The notes beneath the pieces were generated by a model that saw only the letters and a list, made by a program, of their open reading frames with translations, did no database searches and was not told the DNA's origin. This document shows, piece after piece, positions 44,716 through 54,531 of a stretch of 64,000 nt of DNA (positions are counted from its first letter, which is position 1; the number at the start of each line of letters is the position of its first letter). A program made the translations under genes and the position numbers. The DNA is from Fabrea salina. Lineage: Eukaryota; Ciliophora; Heterotrichea; Heterotrichida; Fabreidae. The stretch is from the NCBI GenBank assembly GCA_022984795.1, contig JALIHJ010000007.1:186001-250000 (forward strand), in the 5' to 3' direction.

Positions 44716-46896
44716 ATGTTTAGTAGAAAGTCTCAAAAAGTAATCGACGACCCTAAAACATCAGAAACGAGAAAAGGAGCCCCAAGCAATTCTGAGTTTT
44801 CAAGTTCAATCTTCCGTTTGCAAAGTGCAGACAGCATTTACTGCCTTGAAGAAACTCCGCTGCAAAAGTCGACTCCAATCAGGGAAACCCCTGTTCTGGA
44901 TTCCAAGTACAGTGAAGTTTGGGAAAGGGTCAGATTTAAGATAAAAACTGAACTAGCTCTCAACAAAATGCAAGACTACCTTAACTTGCCAAACCGATAC
45001 TCTGAAATTTCTAGACAACGAAGCACTGAACAGCTTTCATTATTTTTAAGAAAATCAACTATGAATAACAGCAAGTTGTTTGACCAGGCTCTTGTGGATA
45101 TGCCAAAATGCTTATTGCATCCTAATGGGTCTTTTAAAACCTTTTGGAATTTAGTTTTGGCAATTTTGCTTATATATACAGCCACTGTGATGCCTTTTAA
45201 CATTGCTTTTGTAGAAGTTGAAATGTTTACCACTTGGTGGTGGATAGACCTAACACTGGACATTTTATTTTTCATAGACATAATAGTAAACATTTTCTCA
45301 GCATACTACGATGCAGAGGGCCAGCTAGTTACCAGCAGATCCAAAATATTCTGTAAGTACCTTAAAACTTGGATGATTTTGGACATAATAGCTTGCTTCC
45401 CTGTAAACTTAATAGAAGGAGGGTCTTCTGATTATGAGTCAAAAGGCAGTGATTACAGTAACCTAATTAGACTTGTAAGGCTTCCTAGACTCTACAGGCT
45501 ATTTAGAATTTCAAGAATCTTTAAAATGATCAAGCACTACAAGCACTCTGAACTTCTTGAGCGTTTACAGGACTTTTTGAGTATCAAGCACAGCGCAATG
45601 AGACTCTTAAGTTTTTTCTTGACAGTTATTTTGTGTGTGCACATTATGAGCTGTTTCTGGTACTTCTCAGCGAAGCTTGAAGGGTTCAACCCAGACACTT
45701 GGGTAGTTAGAGGAGGGTACGTTGATAAAGACACAACCACGCTATACTTTTTATGTGTGTACTGGGCGTTTACTACACTAACCACAGTGGGTTACGGAGA
45801 CATTTCAGCTGGAACTAACCTTGAAATTGTGTTTGCTGTTATTTGGATGAGTTTTGGTCTGTGTTTTTTTTCTTTTACTATTGGAAGTTTGTCTTCAATG
45901 CTGAGCAGTATAGACACCAAAGAAACAGTACTGACTAACAAGTTAGCCTTTATAGACGAGTTCGCCAAAGAAGCCCACTTAGAAAAAGAACTAAAAATGA
46001 GACTTAGACACGCACTTAAGTACTCTACTGAGAAGTCTGGGTTTTCTTGGCTTGACAAACAAAACATATTCAACGAACTTCCTAGACAACTCAAGTATGA
46101 AGTAGCTATAATCATGCACCAAGGTGCAGCTAAAAAGATTCCTTTTTTCATACAAAAAGAACCAGTATTTGTGTCAGCTGTGGTTCCTTTTTTGCAGAAC
46201 TTGTTTGTAGAAGAAAATGAGTTCATTTACAAAGAAGGAGAGTACGCAGACGAAATTTACTTCATCACAAAAGGAAAGGCTTCTTTTGTGCTCAAAAACG
46301 GCGAACCTTACAAGCAACTCAACAGAGGGTCCTATTTTGGAGACATTGAAGTGCTTGAAATGGTAGAAAGGAAGTACAACGTTATGGCTCTGCTAGACTG
46401 CGACTTGCTGACTATGAACAAAAACATAGTTCAGCATATCAAACAAGAGTTTATTTCTGTTTACTATGAAATGAAAGAAGTGGCTATCCAAAGAGATAAG
46501 TATACTTGCATATCCAAACAAGAAGCAAAACAACTCTGTAAAATGAGAGAAATGCCTGAATTCGCCCACAAAAGCGACTTGGAACTTAAGAACATCATTA
46601 GAATCAATGCTAAAGATGACATTCAAGAGCAAGAAGAAAGTCTTCGTCCAAAAACAAAGAAGCCATCCTCGAACTACTATGTCCAGGACATACGTGAAAA
46701 CAAAAAGCAAATACAAGAACTAAAAGAAACTTTGGAAAACTCCAACAAAATGACTTTCGAAATCCTAAGACTACTCAGAAAAGCCAATGACCCCCGCAAA
46801 AAGACCAGAAACAAAACAACTTTCGAAAGCTTCAGTTTAGGTTTTGGGGTTTTTAGTTCTCAAAATACCAAGAACTTGAATGAGTCTCCTAACTAA
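44716..46896 (+). CDS. Cyclic-nucleotide-binding-type voltage-gated K+ channel
   Basis: 726 residues. Six membrane helices start at about residue 150. S1-S2 show FMP-type (TVMPFNIAF) and FFIDIIVNIFSAYYD segments of the EAG/HCN superfamily. S4 carries regularly spaced Arg/Lys (LIRLVRLPRLYRLFRISRIF). The pore reads TTLTTVGYGDI, so K+ selectivity is expected. A C-linker and cyclic-nucleotide-binding fold follow (KEGEYADEIYFITKGKASFV, GSYFGDIEVL); the usual nucleotide-binding Arg/Thr pair is not evident, so gating by cAMP/cGMP is uncertain. Such channels shape membrane potential and ciliary beating in ciliates. The PX gene starts only three bases after its stop. Confidence 0.95.
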   Translation: MFSRKSQKVIDDPKTSETRKGAPSNSEFSSSIFRLQSADSIYCLEETPLQKSTPIRETPVLDSKYSEVWERVRFKIKTELALNKMQDYLNLPNRYSEISRQRSTEQLSLFLRKSTMNNSKLFDQALVDMPKCLLHPNGSFKTFWNLVLAILLIYTATVMPFNIAFVEVEMFTTWWWIDLTLDILFFIDIIVNIFSAYYDAEGQLVTSRSKIFCKYLKTWMILDIIACFPVNLIEGGSSDYESKGSDYSNLIRLVRLPRLYRLFRISRIFKMIKHYKHSELLERLQDFLSIKHSAMRLLSFFLTVILCVHIMSCFWYFSAKLEGFNPDTWVVRGGYVDKDTTTLYFLCVYWAFTTLTTVGYGDISAGTNLEIVFAVIWMSFGLCFFSFTIGSLSSMLSSIDTKETVLTNKLAFIDEFAKEAHLEKELKMRLRHALKYSTEKSGFSWLDKQNIFNELPRQLKYEVAIIMHQGAAKKIPFFIQKEPVFVSAVVPFLQNLFVEENEFIYKEGEYADEIYFITKGKASFVLKNGEPYKQLNRGSYFGDIEVLEMVERKYNVMALLDCDLLTMNKNIVQHIKQEFISVYYEMKEVAIQRDKYTCISKQEAKQLCKMREMPEFAHKSDLELKNIIRINAKDDIQEQEESLRPKTKKPSSNYYVQDIRENKKQIQELKETLENSNKMTFEILRLLRKANDPRKKTRNKTTFESFSLGFGVFSSQNTKNLNESPN

Positions 46897-46899
46897 TAA

Positions 46900-47586
46900 A
46901 TGTCTTGTTTGATAAGAATTAACAAGTTCAGCATAAAAGAGCATGCAGAGTACTCCTTTCTAGTTATTTCAGACCAAAACGAAGGAGTGTGGCATTTCAG
47001 CAGGAGGTATTCAGTCATCAGAAGGTTCCACGAACAACTAGCAAAGACTTTGCACATATCACTGCCTCCTTTTCCCCCGAAAAAGTTCTGTGGAAACAAC
47101 ACTCTAGAGTTCTTAGAACGCAGAAAAAAAGAACTCCAGCAGTACTTTGCAGCAGTCTCAAAACTCCCAGGAGTAGTTAACTCGAAGCTTTTCAAAAGTT
47201 TCATTAAACCTCCCGACAAAGTCCTTGTCGAAAACCCTAAGGAGTCCAAAAACCGAATGGAAAGCGAACTTGAAATACACAGACAACTAGAAAATTACTA
47301 CGCCCAAGTAGTTGAAGACACCACTGAAAAAATGCTTGACTTAAATATTGGAGCTTCGCCTTTTGACCAAGAAGACCTTGCCAAAAGGCAAAACGAACTA
47401 AAAAACTTGCCTAAGTTCAAACTTAACTGGGGATATGGAGTTCCAGAAGCTTTGGGGACTACTGACTTTTTTAAAAATAAAACTCCAAGTTACTCTCCTT
47501 GGCTAGACACTAAGTTCCAGAGCATTTCTGAAACCTTAAAGGGGTTCCAGCTAGAGTCTGGCGAGATAATTCAAGACTTAGAGTAA
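46900..47586 (+). CDS. PX-domain protein (sorting-nexin-like)
   Basis: 228 residues. Residues 1-105 form a PX domain: WHFSRRYSVIRRFHEQL, then the PPxxP loop PPFPPKKFCG, followed by RRKKELQQYFAAV. RRYS and the downstream basic residues form the PI3P site. The rest is helical and may be a short BAR-less tail. A likely endosomal adaptor. The three bases TAA are all that lie between the channel's stop and this ATG. Confidence 0.88.
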   Translation: MSCLIRINKFSIKEHAEYSFLVISDQNEGVWHFSRRYSVIRRFHEQLAKTLHISLPPFPPKKFCGNNTLEFLERRKKELQQYFAAVSKLPGVVNSKLFKSFIKPPDKVLVENPKESKNRMESELEIHRQLENYYAQVVEDTTEKMLDLNIGASPFDQEDLAKRQNELKNLPKFKLNWGYGVPEALGTTDFFKNKTPSYSPWLDTKFQSISETLKGFQLESGEIIQDLE

Positions 47587-47601
47587 ATTAATGTTAACCT
47601 A

Positions 47602-50600
47602 CTAGTTCCTTGGAATGCTTTCTAAAGATAAACATCCTTTTCCAGACGAAAAGTAGTAATAGTCTTCACTAAAGCTCTCAAGTTCTGCTCTAAAGCTTTC
47701 TTCTATAGTAGAACTTCTTTTAAGTTCCAGTTGGGGAGTTTGGTTTCCAGGACTGTTAGGCTCAGAGCTCATTCTGGTCATTGCACTGAACCTTTTGAAC
47801 GAAAACATCAACTTGACTTTATCTAAACTTTCGGTGTCTATTGTTCTGCTCCAAGCAATTATCTTAGAAGGAACTCCTTGGGACTCTTTCAGGATCTTGT
47901 CAACTACTGAATTGAAGTCTTTTCTAACGACTGGGGCTTCTAAGTTCTGACTTGTAAAGTTAGGGCTGTACACTGAAAGCAGTTGGTAACTCTCCTGGAG
48001 GTTCAGGTGCCTTAGGTTGAATCTTGAAATTGAGTGGGCGTTATTAGTTAAGAGTTGAGCACAACTGGTAACAATAAGGGATATTTTACACTCACTGAGA
48101 AACATGTTCAAAAGCCGGTTAAAAGTGATTTCTGCCTTAGTCATAAGTGCGTCGCAGTTGTCCAGTATCAAAAGCATCTTTTGCTCGAACAAGAACTTTT
48201 TGGGGTCAGAGTTGTCTGAGTAAAAAGCCAACCCTACTCCTTGGAACATTTCGTAAACCTCAGAAAGTTCAGACTTGCCTTCTAGGTCCAAAAGATAGAT
48301 CCCATCTGGGAAGTACCCTCTGGTGTTTAAAAAGTACCCTAAGTGTCTGACAAACTCTGTTTTGCCGAGTCCTTTAGATCCACATATGTGCACACAAGCT
48401 GTTTCCTTACTGAATTCCTTGACTACTTTGTACAGCTCTAAGTGCCTTCCGATAAAGACTAGTTCGCTTTTAGTGATGTTGCAGGGACTTCGAGGAGGAC
48501 TCATGTCAATCATGTTAGTGCCGAAGGAAACATCAGGTTCGCAGTCTTCGAAAATGGGTTGGTCGTGAGCAGGACTTACTTCGTTTATTAAAACAGGTTC
48601 ATTTCTGTGATGCTCGTTCCACCACTGCCTAAGAGTTGCTCCTCTCACTTCCAAGAACCCAAACCTGCTGACTCTTTCTTCTATAAAATCTTCCATTTTT
48701 TGTTTTGCCAGCAAATAAGCATTCCTTATAGTTTTTTTGCAAGTTAAGTGAGTGTAAAAGCTCACACAAAAAGTATGGATAGCTTGTTCAAACATCAAGT
48801 AAACATGCACAGGGTCTCCGTCTTTAGGGTAGTCAAGCATTCCAAAAGCAATCACATGAGGAACCTTCAAGTTCTTGTGGGCACTTTCACCTAAACCTAT
48901 GCTGAAAGGCATAGCAAGTACCAGTAATTGCACTCCAAACTGGTTAAGGTCTCCTTGTATTTTTTCTTTGACTTCTTCAAAAGACAACTTTTCAGCAAGG
49001 CCTCCATTTGCTTCTAAGCACAAAAAGTTAGAAGAAGGCATTTCGCTAGCTAAATGAAGTACCTTGCAGTTCTGAAGTAAGTACTCTGAAAGGGTTTCTA
49101 AAGTCCCAGTGTCAAAGCGTACACACACTTCTTTGCCACAACTCTGAAGTTCAGCTTGCAAGTCTTGTCTGAACATAGAAGGGAACCTGCAAATAGCCCC
49201 TGCCCTTTGCATCTTGCTTTTCGTGCCTTCTTCAACTAAAGGAAAAGCTTTTAAGAGCGATATTACGTTTTTGACACTTTTGCGGATCACGTCGTTGGTT
49301 TTTCTGATCTTTTCAGTGATTTCAACTTCTTGTTTCCTGCTTTTGACTTTGCGTGCTATTTGGTGGGCTTCTAAAAGGATGTCTCTGGCCTTTACACAGT
49401 TTTTCCCGTAGAAGTACCAGTCTGATAAGTAAATCAAAGCCCTTACTTGCCACAGGTTTTTTCCTTTTTCCCTAAACACTTCTATTGCTGCTTCAAGTTC
49501 GTTCTTGATAAACAGTTCGTTGCTTTCTTCGTGGAGTTTGTTTTCAGCGTAAGCTAGTTGGGCTCTTGCACAGCCTAAGTCTTGCTTGGCCTCTCTGAAC
49601 TTGGCTTTGGCTATAACTAAGTCTCCTTCAATATCAGAACTTGCAGACCTCACTAAGGTCATTTCTGCAGGTTGTCTTTGTTCCTTTATTACTCCTTTGA
49701 GGAAGTAACACTCCCCCAGTCCTTCTGAATCTTCTGTCTCAGTAAAGTACTTCATGGAAGAGTCAATGCTTTCTAAAGCTTGGTAGTACTGAGAGTTGTT
49801 AAGTGCAAGCAAAGAAGCCTTTACAAGTTTAATGGCGTTATGGGTGTGGCTTAGTCGGTACTTGAAGCAAGCAGTTTCAGCTCTTTCTAAAAATACCAGG
49901 GCTTCTGAAATCTGCCCCATTAAGTGGAAAATAGAAACAGTGCACAGAATCATTTCTCCTAAAGCCAAGGAGGTTTCTTGGTCTAGTTCGCAACTTTCAA
50001 GCACCTTTTCCAAGTACTCTATGTTTACGTAGCACCAAAAGTTAGTGAGGACTTGGTTAAACATCTGTTTGGGGTTTTTTATGCACTCAAGCATAGCTTG
50101 GCTTTGTTCAGGAAACTTAGAAACCCAGATTCCGTAGTCAATTCCAGCGTTGACAAACAGCAAACTCGTCCTAACTTCAGCTCCAACTGAAAATTTAGGG
50201 TCTTGCAAAAGTGCATCCAGCAAGGCCCTTGAAAAGCAAGCTAGGTGCTTAATGCACGTAATTGCGAACTGGGGCTTGTTTTGGAAGTTGCTTTCCATGT
50301 ACTCCAGTACGTTGTTTTTGCAAAGCACGTGTTCTTGTTTTTCGTCAATATGCAAAAACCAGTTCCCTAGTGTTGTTTTTTCGTTTTTAAGCAAACTGAA
50401 GATCTCAGAGTAGTTGTAAGAAGCACTTTGGTACAAAAACTTCAGATTGGCAATGAACTCCCCAGCGTTTAAGTAACTAAGTAAATGCAAAAACTCGGCA
50501 ATGTGGGGGTTTTGGTTTCTAGCGTGCAAGAACGAAAGCTCTAAGGACCTGTCTAGGGGCTGAAAGCTGTGATTTCCTCTGTACTCAAGTAAGACTTGGT

Positions 50601-52554
50601 CTAGTGTTTTTTGTTTGAAAATAGGAGCAACTTGCTGGATAGCTGAAGGAATTAAACTTATTTGTTTCAAAAACCCTGTGTCAATGAACCTTTCTGGGTA
50701 CTTGACATCTACTTTTCCTTTCCAAGTGGGTTCTATCAAGGAAGTAAGCATTGCTCCAGCTTCTTGCTCTGACAAAGGCAAGATTTCATACTTTTGGGAG
50801 TTTTCCAGTTTAAGTTCTTTTTGGGAACAAACCAAAAGTTTAGGCGAACTTGTGTTAGCTACTATGTTGTTGAGGTTGTTGATGAAGGTTTGGTTTTCTT
50901 TTTTGATCAAAGGGTCCACGTTGTCCAGGATTATTAGGATTTCAAGACTTTCTAGTGCTTTGCAAAGTTCGCTTTCGTTGTTCACTGAAGGCAAGTTCAA
51001 GGCTGAAGCTATGTACCTGTACATAAACACTATGTCTGTTTTCATCCTTAAGTCGATGTACACCACTCCTTCTTTGAACACTCTTCTTTCGTAAATGTAC
51101 TGAGCTGCTTTCTTAGCTATGATGCTTTTGCCAGTCCCACAAACTCCTATAGCTTGGACACAGCGGTTGTTGCATGCAAGGTCCACTAGGTCGTAAACAA
51201 CTTTGCGTCTTCCAATAATGTTTTTTTCAATATATGGAGGTTTTAAGTGGGTAGGAAAAGGTGCCCTTATTTCAAGTTCGGATTTAGAACTTTCTTCAAA
51301 CAGCACTTGGTCTTGCACACTGTCGTCACTAAAAAACAACTTAAACTTTAGGTTTCCGTGTTCAAAGTCGCAGCAGCAACACACAGGAAGCTTTTGGGTG
51401 TCTAAAAGCACCCTTTCAGGAGTGTAAGTGATGCAGAACTCCACAGCCCACCTGCACACTCCTCTGTGAATAGCTTTGTGCTTGTTTTCGCACTCACAAG
51501 TAGGAGTGTGTTCTTTGTGACTCTCAACTTTAGTAGTTAAGTCCAGCTGCTTCAGCCAGTTGCAGTGGGGTTTGTGACTGTGAGAGCAACAACAAGCTCC
51601 TATTTTTTCGTTATCAGCTATTGTGTTTTCTGCTTTATTGAAAGCAACCCTTATGGAGTCCCCCTTCAAAAGGTAAGTGCAAAAGTGAGCTACGAACTTT
51701 TGGGAAATGTAGCTGTTGTCTGTGTCACTTACTCCAACCACACAACTGAATCCGGCGTTCAATAAGATGTTAGCAACGTCTTCTGAGTAGTCACACTTAA
51801 GAATCACCACTTGTAAGTAAGGAGACACAGAGTTAAAGATTCCTTTCAGTCTATTTTCGTTGACTTGGTCCAGGACTCCTACTTGGTTTTCAAAACCTAA
51901 AACAAACTCTTCCTCAGTTCTGAAACTTTGTCCCGAAATGTAAATAACTTTGGGCTTGTAGCTTAAAAGTTCGTGTAGGTTCTTTGTAGTGGCTGCTTCG
52001 AACCTTAGGTCCAAACCTACGTTTTTCTCTTCTAAGAACTTCAAAAAGTTCCTTCTTTCGCCTTCAAAGTCCAAACTAGAGTCTTGTATAGGAAAGGTTC
52101 CTTCAACTGACTGGTAAACTAAAGGAGCAGCATGGAGCATCACTAAGTCCAGTTGAGAGTAAGAAGGCTGGGTAATTGAAGGCTTGACTAGTGTAGGGAC
52201 TGGTGCAGAAGCTACTCTTGAGTCTAGTGTGCTTCTCAATGACTTTACTTGGTTTTCCAAGGTGTGTATTCTATCAAGCAGTGCCTGGACTTGAAAGGTG
52301 TTTCCCTTGCGGATAAGAACTTTCACTTCTTCTCTAGGTGGGATCTTATCCCCCCTTTTAAGAGGAATGTAAGCATTGCACTCTTCATTAAAGTAATGCA
52401 CAATAGTTTCTTCGCTGACTAAAGCATGTTCTTGCTTCAAGTGGTCCATGAGGAGCTCTCTGTTAAGGCCTTTTTCAGAGTTTTCAATAACTAGACTGTA
52501 AGGGTTGTCGTTTTGCACGACTCCGCCTATTTCGTACTTGTAAAACACTCGCAT
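47602..52554 (-). CDS. NLR-like protein with duplicated CHAT and NB-ARC cassettes
   Basis: 1650 residues from the first ATG (an upstream GTG adds four). Order: PB1-like beta-grasp head (about 1-83), short coiled coil, CHAT-like caspase-fold domain (about 131-308), a Cys/His-rich insert (320-400), NB-ARC ATPase 1 (Walker A GVCGTGKS at 470-477; Walker B LIILDNVD with D544), helical TPR-like region (about 830-1070), second CHAT-like domain (about 1111-1286), and NB-ARC 2 (Walker A GSKGLGKT at 1392-1399; Walker B LLILDNCD with D1465). The first CHAT keeps the Cys site (LKCDYS, Cys 254) but its His site reads SGQS; the second lacks both. NB-ARC plus CHAT plus repeats is the plan of STAND immune or death receptors. 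Duplicating the whole cassette in one chain is unusual. It ends with TAG. Role is inferred. Confidence 0.82.
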   Translation of the reverse strand: MRVFYKYEIGGVVQNDNPYSLVIENSEKGLNRELLMDHLKQEHALVSEETIVHYFNEECNAYIPLKRGDKIPPREEVKVLIRKGNTFQVQALLDRIHTLENQVKSLRSTLDSRVASAPVPTLVKPSITQPSYSQLDLVMLHAAPLVYQSVEGTFPIQDSSLDFEGERRNFLKFLEEKNVGLDLRFEAATTKNLHELLSYKPKVIYISGQSFRTEEEFVLGFENQVGVLDQVNENRLKGIFNSVSPYLQVVILKCDYSEDVANILLNAGFSCVVGVSDTDNSYISQKFVAHFCTYLLKGDSIRVAFNKAENTIADNEKIGACCCSHSHKPHCNWLKQLDLTTKVESHKEHTPTCECENKHKAIHRGVCRWAVEFCITYTPERVLLDTQKLPVCCCCDFEHGNLKFKLFFSDDSVQDQVLFEESSKSELEIRAPFPTHLKPPYIEKNIIGRRKVVYDLVDLACNNRCVQAIGVCGTGKSIIAKKAAQYIYERRVFKEGVVYIDLRMKTDIVFMYRYIASALNLPSVNNESELCKALESLEILIILDNVDPLIKKENQTFINNLNNIVANTSSPKLLVCSQKELKLENSQKYEILPLSEQEAGAMLTSLIEPTWKGKVDVKYPERFIDTGFLKQISLIPSAIQQVAPIFKQKTLDQVLLEYRGNHSFQPLDRSLELSFLHARNQNPHIAEFLHLLSYLNAGEFIANLKFLYQSASYNYSEIFSLLKNEKTTLGNWFLHIDEKQEHVLCKNNVLEYMESNFQNKPQFAITCIKHLACFSRALLDALLQDPKFSVGAEVRTSLLFVNAGIDYGIWVSKFPEQSQAMLECIKNPKQMFNQVLTNFWCYVNIEYLEKVLESCELDQETSLALGEMILCTVSIFHLMGQISEALVFLERAETACFKYRLSHTHNAIKLVKASLLALNNSQYYQALESIDSSMKYFTETEDSEGLGECYFLKGVIKEQRQPAEMTLVRSASSDIEGDLVIAKAKFREAKQDLGCARAQLAYAENKLHEESNELFIKNELEAAIEVFREKGKNLWQVRALIYLSDWYFYGKNCVKARDILLEAHQIARKVKSRKQEVEITEKIRKTNDVIRKSVKNVISLLKAFPLVEEGTKSKMQRAGAICRFPSMFRQDLQAELQSCGKEVCVRFDTGTLETLSEYLLQNCKVLHLASEMPSSNFLCLEANGGLAEKLSFEEVKEKIQGDLNQFGVQLLVLAMPFSIGLGESAHKNLKVPHVIAFGMLDYPKDGDPVHVYLMFEQAIHTFCVSFYTHLTCKKTIRNAYLLAKQKMEDFIEERVSRFGFLEVRGATLRQWWNEHHRNEPVLINEVSPAHDQPIFEDCEPDVSFGTNMIDMSPPRSPCNITKSELVFIGRHLELYKVVKEFSKETACVHICGSKGLGKTEFVRHLGYFLNTRGYFPDGIYLLDLEGKSELSEVYEMFQGVGLAFYSDNSDPKKFLFEQKMLLILDNCDALMTKAEITFNRLLNMFLSECKISLIVTSCAQLLTNNAHSISRFNLRHLNLQESYQLLSVYSPNFTSQNLEAPVVRKDFNSVVDKILKESQGVPSKIIAWSRTIDTESLDKVKLMFSFKRFSAMTRMSSEPNSPGNQTPQLELKRSSTIEESFRAELESFSEDYYYFSSGKGCLSLESIPRN

Positions 52555-52593
52555 TTTATTAAGCACTACATTTCGTTAGATAAATTCACGCGG

Positions 52594-53847
52594 ATGATGG
52601 ATGATTTTGAATTTAGACAAAACATTTTCAACCTGCAAACTTCAATTAAAGAAGAAGAAGAACTTAGTTCCTCACCTAACTCCCCAGTGTGGCCCAACAC
52701 TTCAGATACTTCTCACCTCTCAGTTGAGGACAGACTCAAACTCTACAAGCAAAAGGCAGAACTCAACACAGAACGCAAACGCCAAGAAATCCACCAACAA
52801 GAAGCAGTGAACTCCAGACCCTTTGAAATTTCTGAACGCACCAAAAGGCTACTAACTAAACAAACCAGACCACCAAGAGTCGAAGATAGACTAATCGAAG
52901 AAGGCACCAAACGAAAAGAAGCCGCAGAAAAGAAAGAAAACGAGTACACTGAGTTCTACAGAACACAGGCCAACCCAGTCATCACTCCTTTAGCCTCTAG
53001 TCTTAAACGAGAAGGCGACGTAGTTGAAAGACTTCTACAGTACACTGATATTTACAAACAAAAACTCTCAGAAAAACAAGAAACCAGTAGCTCCGAGAAC
53101 TCCCAAAGCAAGAGCTACTCAAGCAAACTCAACGTAGAAAGCAGATATTTAAAATCCACTTCCCCTAAGCCACCTACTGAACCCGAACAGCACTCCTTCA
53201 AACCCGAAATCAACCAGAGGTCAGCTAAACTAGCTGAAAAACTAGGCGAGTCCAAGGAAAGACTAACTCAAAAAAAAGAAAAACAAGTAGAAGAAGAAAC
53301 ATACTCCTTCCAGCCCTCCATCAACAAGTTCAACGACTCACTCAACCGAAAAGCCTGGTGGGAAGACCTGTACTCCCAAGGAGTTTCTCAGTCCGAAAAG
53401 AAACAAAAACTCATTGAAGAATACAAGAAACAAAAAGAACACGACCCCAACTGCACCTTCAAGCCTGAAACTTACAGCAAAAAAGGCTACCAAAGCCAGT
53501 CTCACCAAGAACGAGTCCAAAGACTCCAACAGTGGAATCTCCAAAGAGAGAAAAAAATCAAAGAAGCACGTCTCGAAAACTCAGGAAAAGACCTAGAAGG
53601 CTGTACCTTCGCCCCAAAAGTAAGCGTTACTTAGATTAACAGGAAAGTAGTTTCCCCAGCAGCTCCTCCTTCTAAAGGAATGCAGAAGTTCGTTGAAAGA
53701 CAAGCCCAAGCCAGAAAACTCAAAGAAGAAACCAACCCTAAAGCCAACTACTCTAGAAGAGAAGAAAAAGAAGACATTTCCCAAGCTGAGTACCAAGAAG
53801 CTTTAAAGCAGCTGCACTTGGAACTCCACTCCATTTCTTTCGATTAA
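52594..53847 (+). CDS. Coiled-coil protein with repeated F-x-P motifs, one 15-nt intron
   Basis: 412 residues after splicing at 53620-53634. Highly charged and helical, it carries spaced motifs of the form [TS]-F-[KQA]-P-x-[IY]: HSFKPEINQRS, YSFQPSINKF, CTFKPETYSK, CTFAPKINRK. This motif family occurs in many protist cytoskeletal or ciliary proteins, but its function is not settled as far as I know. After the intron the reading frame continues to LHLELHSISFD. The start is the first of two ATGs at 52594; a longer frame overlaps the antisense gene's start. Confidence 0.78.
53620..53634 (+). other. 15-nt intron in F-x-P-motif gene
   Basis: GTAAGCGTTACTTAG, A at position 10. Removal joins CCCAAAA to ATTAACAGG and extends the protein by about 70 residues. 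Confidence 0.9.
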
Positions 53848-53856
53848 TTCTTAACA

Positions 53857-54531
53857 TTAAACCTTAGAGACCCCAGACTCAGATACTTTTTCCATCAGCT
53901 TTTCTTTCACCACAAAACGTAGGTTGAAGCGCTGGACTCTCGAAAAATGCCACAGACTGTAAGCTGCGCACACTAGGCTCAAAAAGACCTGAAGGATTAA
54001 TGCAATTAACCCTATCTCTATTTGCACTCCGTCCATTTGAGCTATTTCGCCTTGTTCCATCCACAAAACAGCCCCCAACAAACAAAAAACTGGATGCAAA
54101 AATATAACCAAGCGCCCGAAAAGCGCTATTTTGCCTAGGATTTTGCTCCAAATTGCGTAGTCAGTGTTCTCCAGGATCTTAGATGCAATACTGCTGATGC
54201 TTAACTGCAACAGAACAGAAAAGCCCATAAAGCTAAGAAGCACAACAATGTCCAGAACCAAAAGCACTGTTAGGATGCTTCCAGCAGTTTTAAGGGAATT
54301 TAAATAGGAGCAGTAGTCGGCAAGGGTGTGGAAAGAGTCGCAGGTGCTTACCAAACTGGAGTATTTAAAGTAGTGGCCTTTAACCGAGGCTCCTTGGAGG
54401 CCAAAAGAAGTCTCTTCTATGGACGAGGCCGACAAGTAGTGAACTGTTAGTACCAAAAATAGGGACACGCTCAGCATTAGAGTTATGATGATCTTCTGTA
54501 CCAATTCTTTCCTGCTCAAGCTTAAACGCAT
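53857..54531 (-). CDS. Four-helix membrane protein, unknown
   Basis: 224 residues from the ATG at 54531. A GTG 36 bases upstream could add 12 residues but is not a credible start. Helices lie near residues 14-34, 82-112, 133-155 and 173-200. A lumenal loop of about 45 residues between helices 1 and 2 holds two Cys (STCDSFHTLADYCSY). The tail is basic and charged (RVQRFNLRFVVKEKL). Topology is tetraspanin/MARVEL-like but no signature (for example CCG) is present. Confidence 0.65.
   Translation of the reverse strand: MRLSLSRKELVQKIIITLMLSVSLFLVLTVHYLSASSIEETSFGLQGASVKGHYFKYSSLVSTCDSFHTLADYCSYLNSLKTAGSILTVLLVLDIVVLLSFMGFSVLLQLSISSIASKILENTDYAIWSKILGKIALFGRLVIFLHPVFCLLGAVLWMEQGEIAQMDGVQIEIGLIALILQVFLSLVCAAYSLWHFSRVQRFNLRFVVKEKLMEKVSESGVSKV

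Noticed and set aside
51565-51765. Small plus-strand ORFs inside the NB-ARC/CHAT gene
   Set aside because: No start context, no similarity, and the antisense frame is continuous over 1650 codons.
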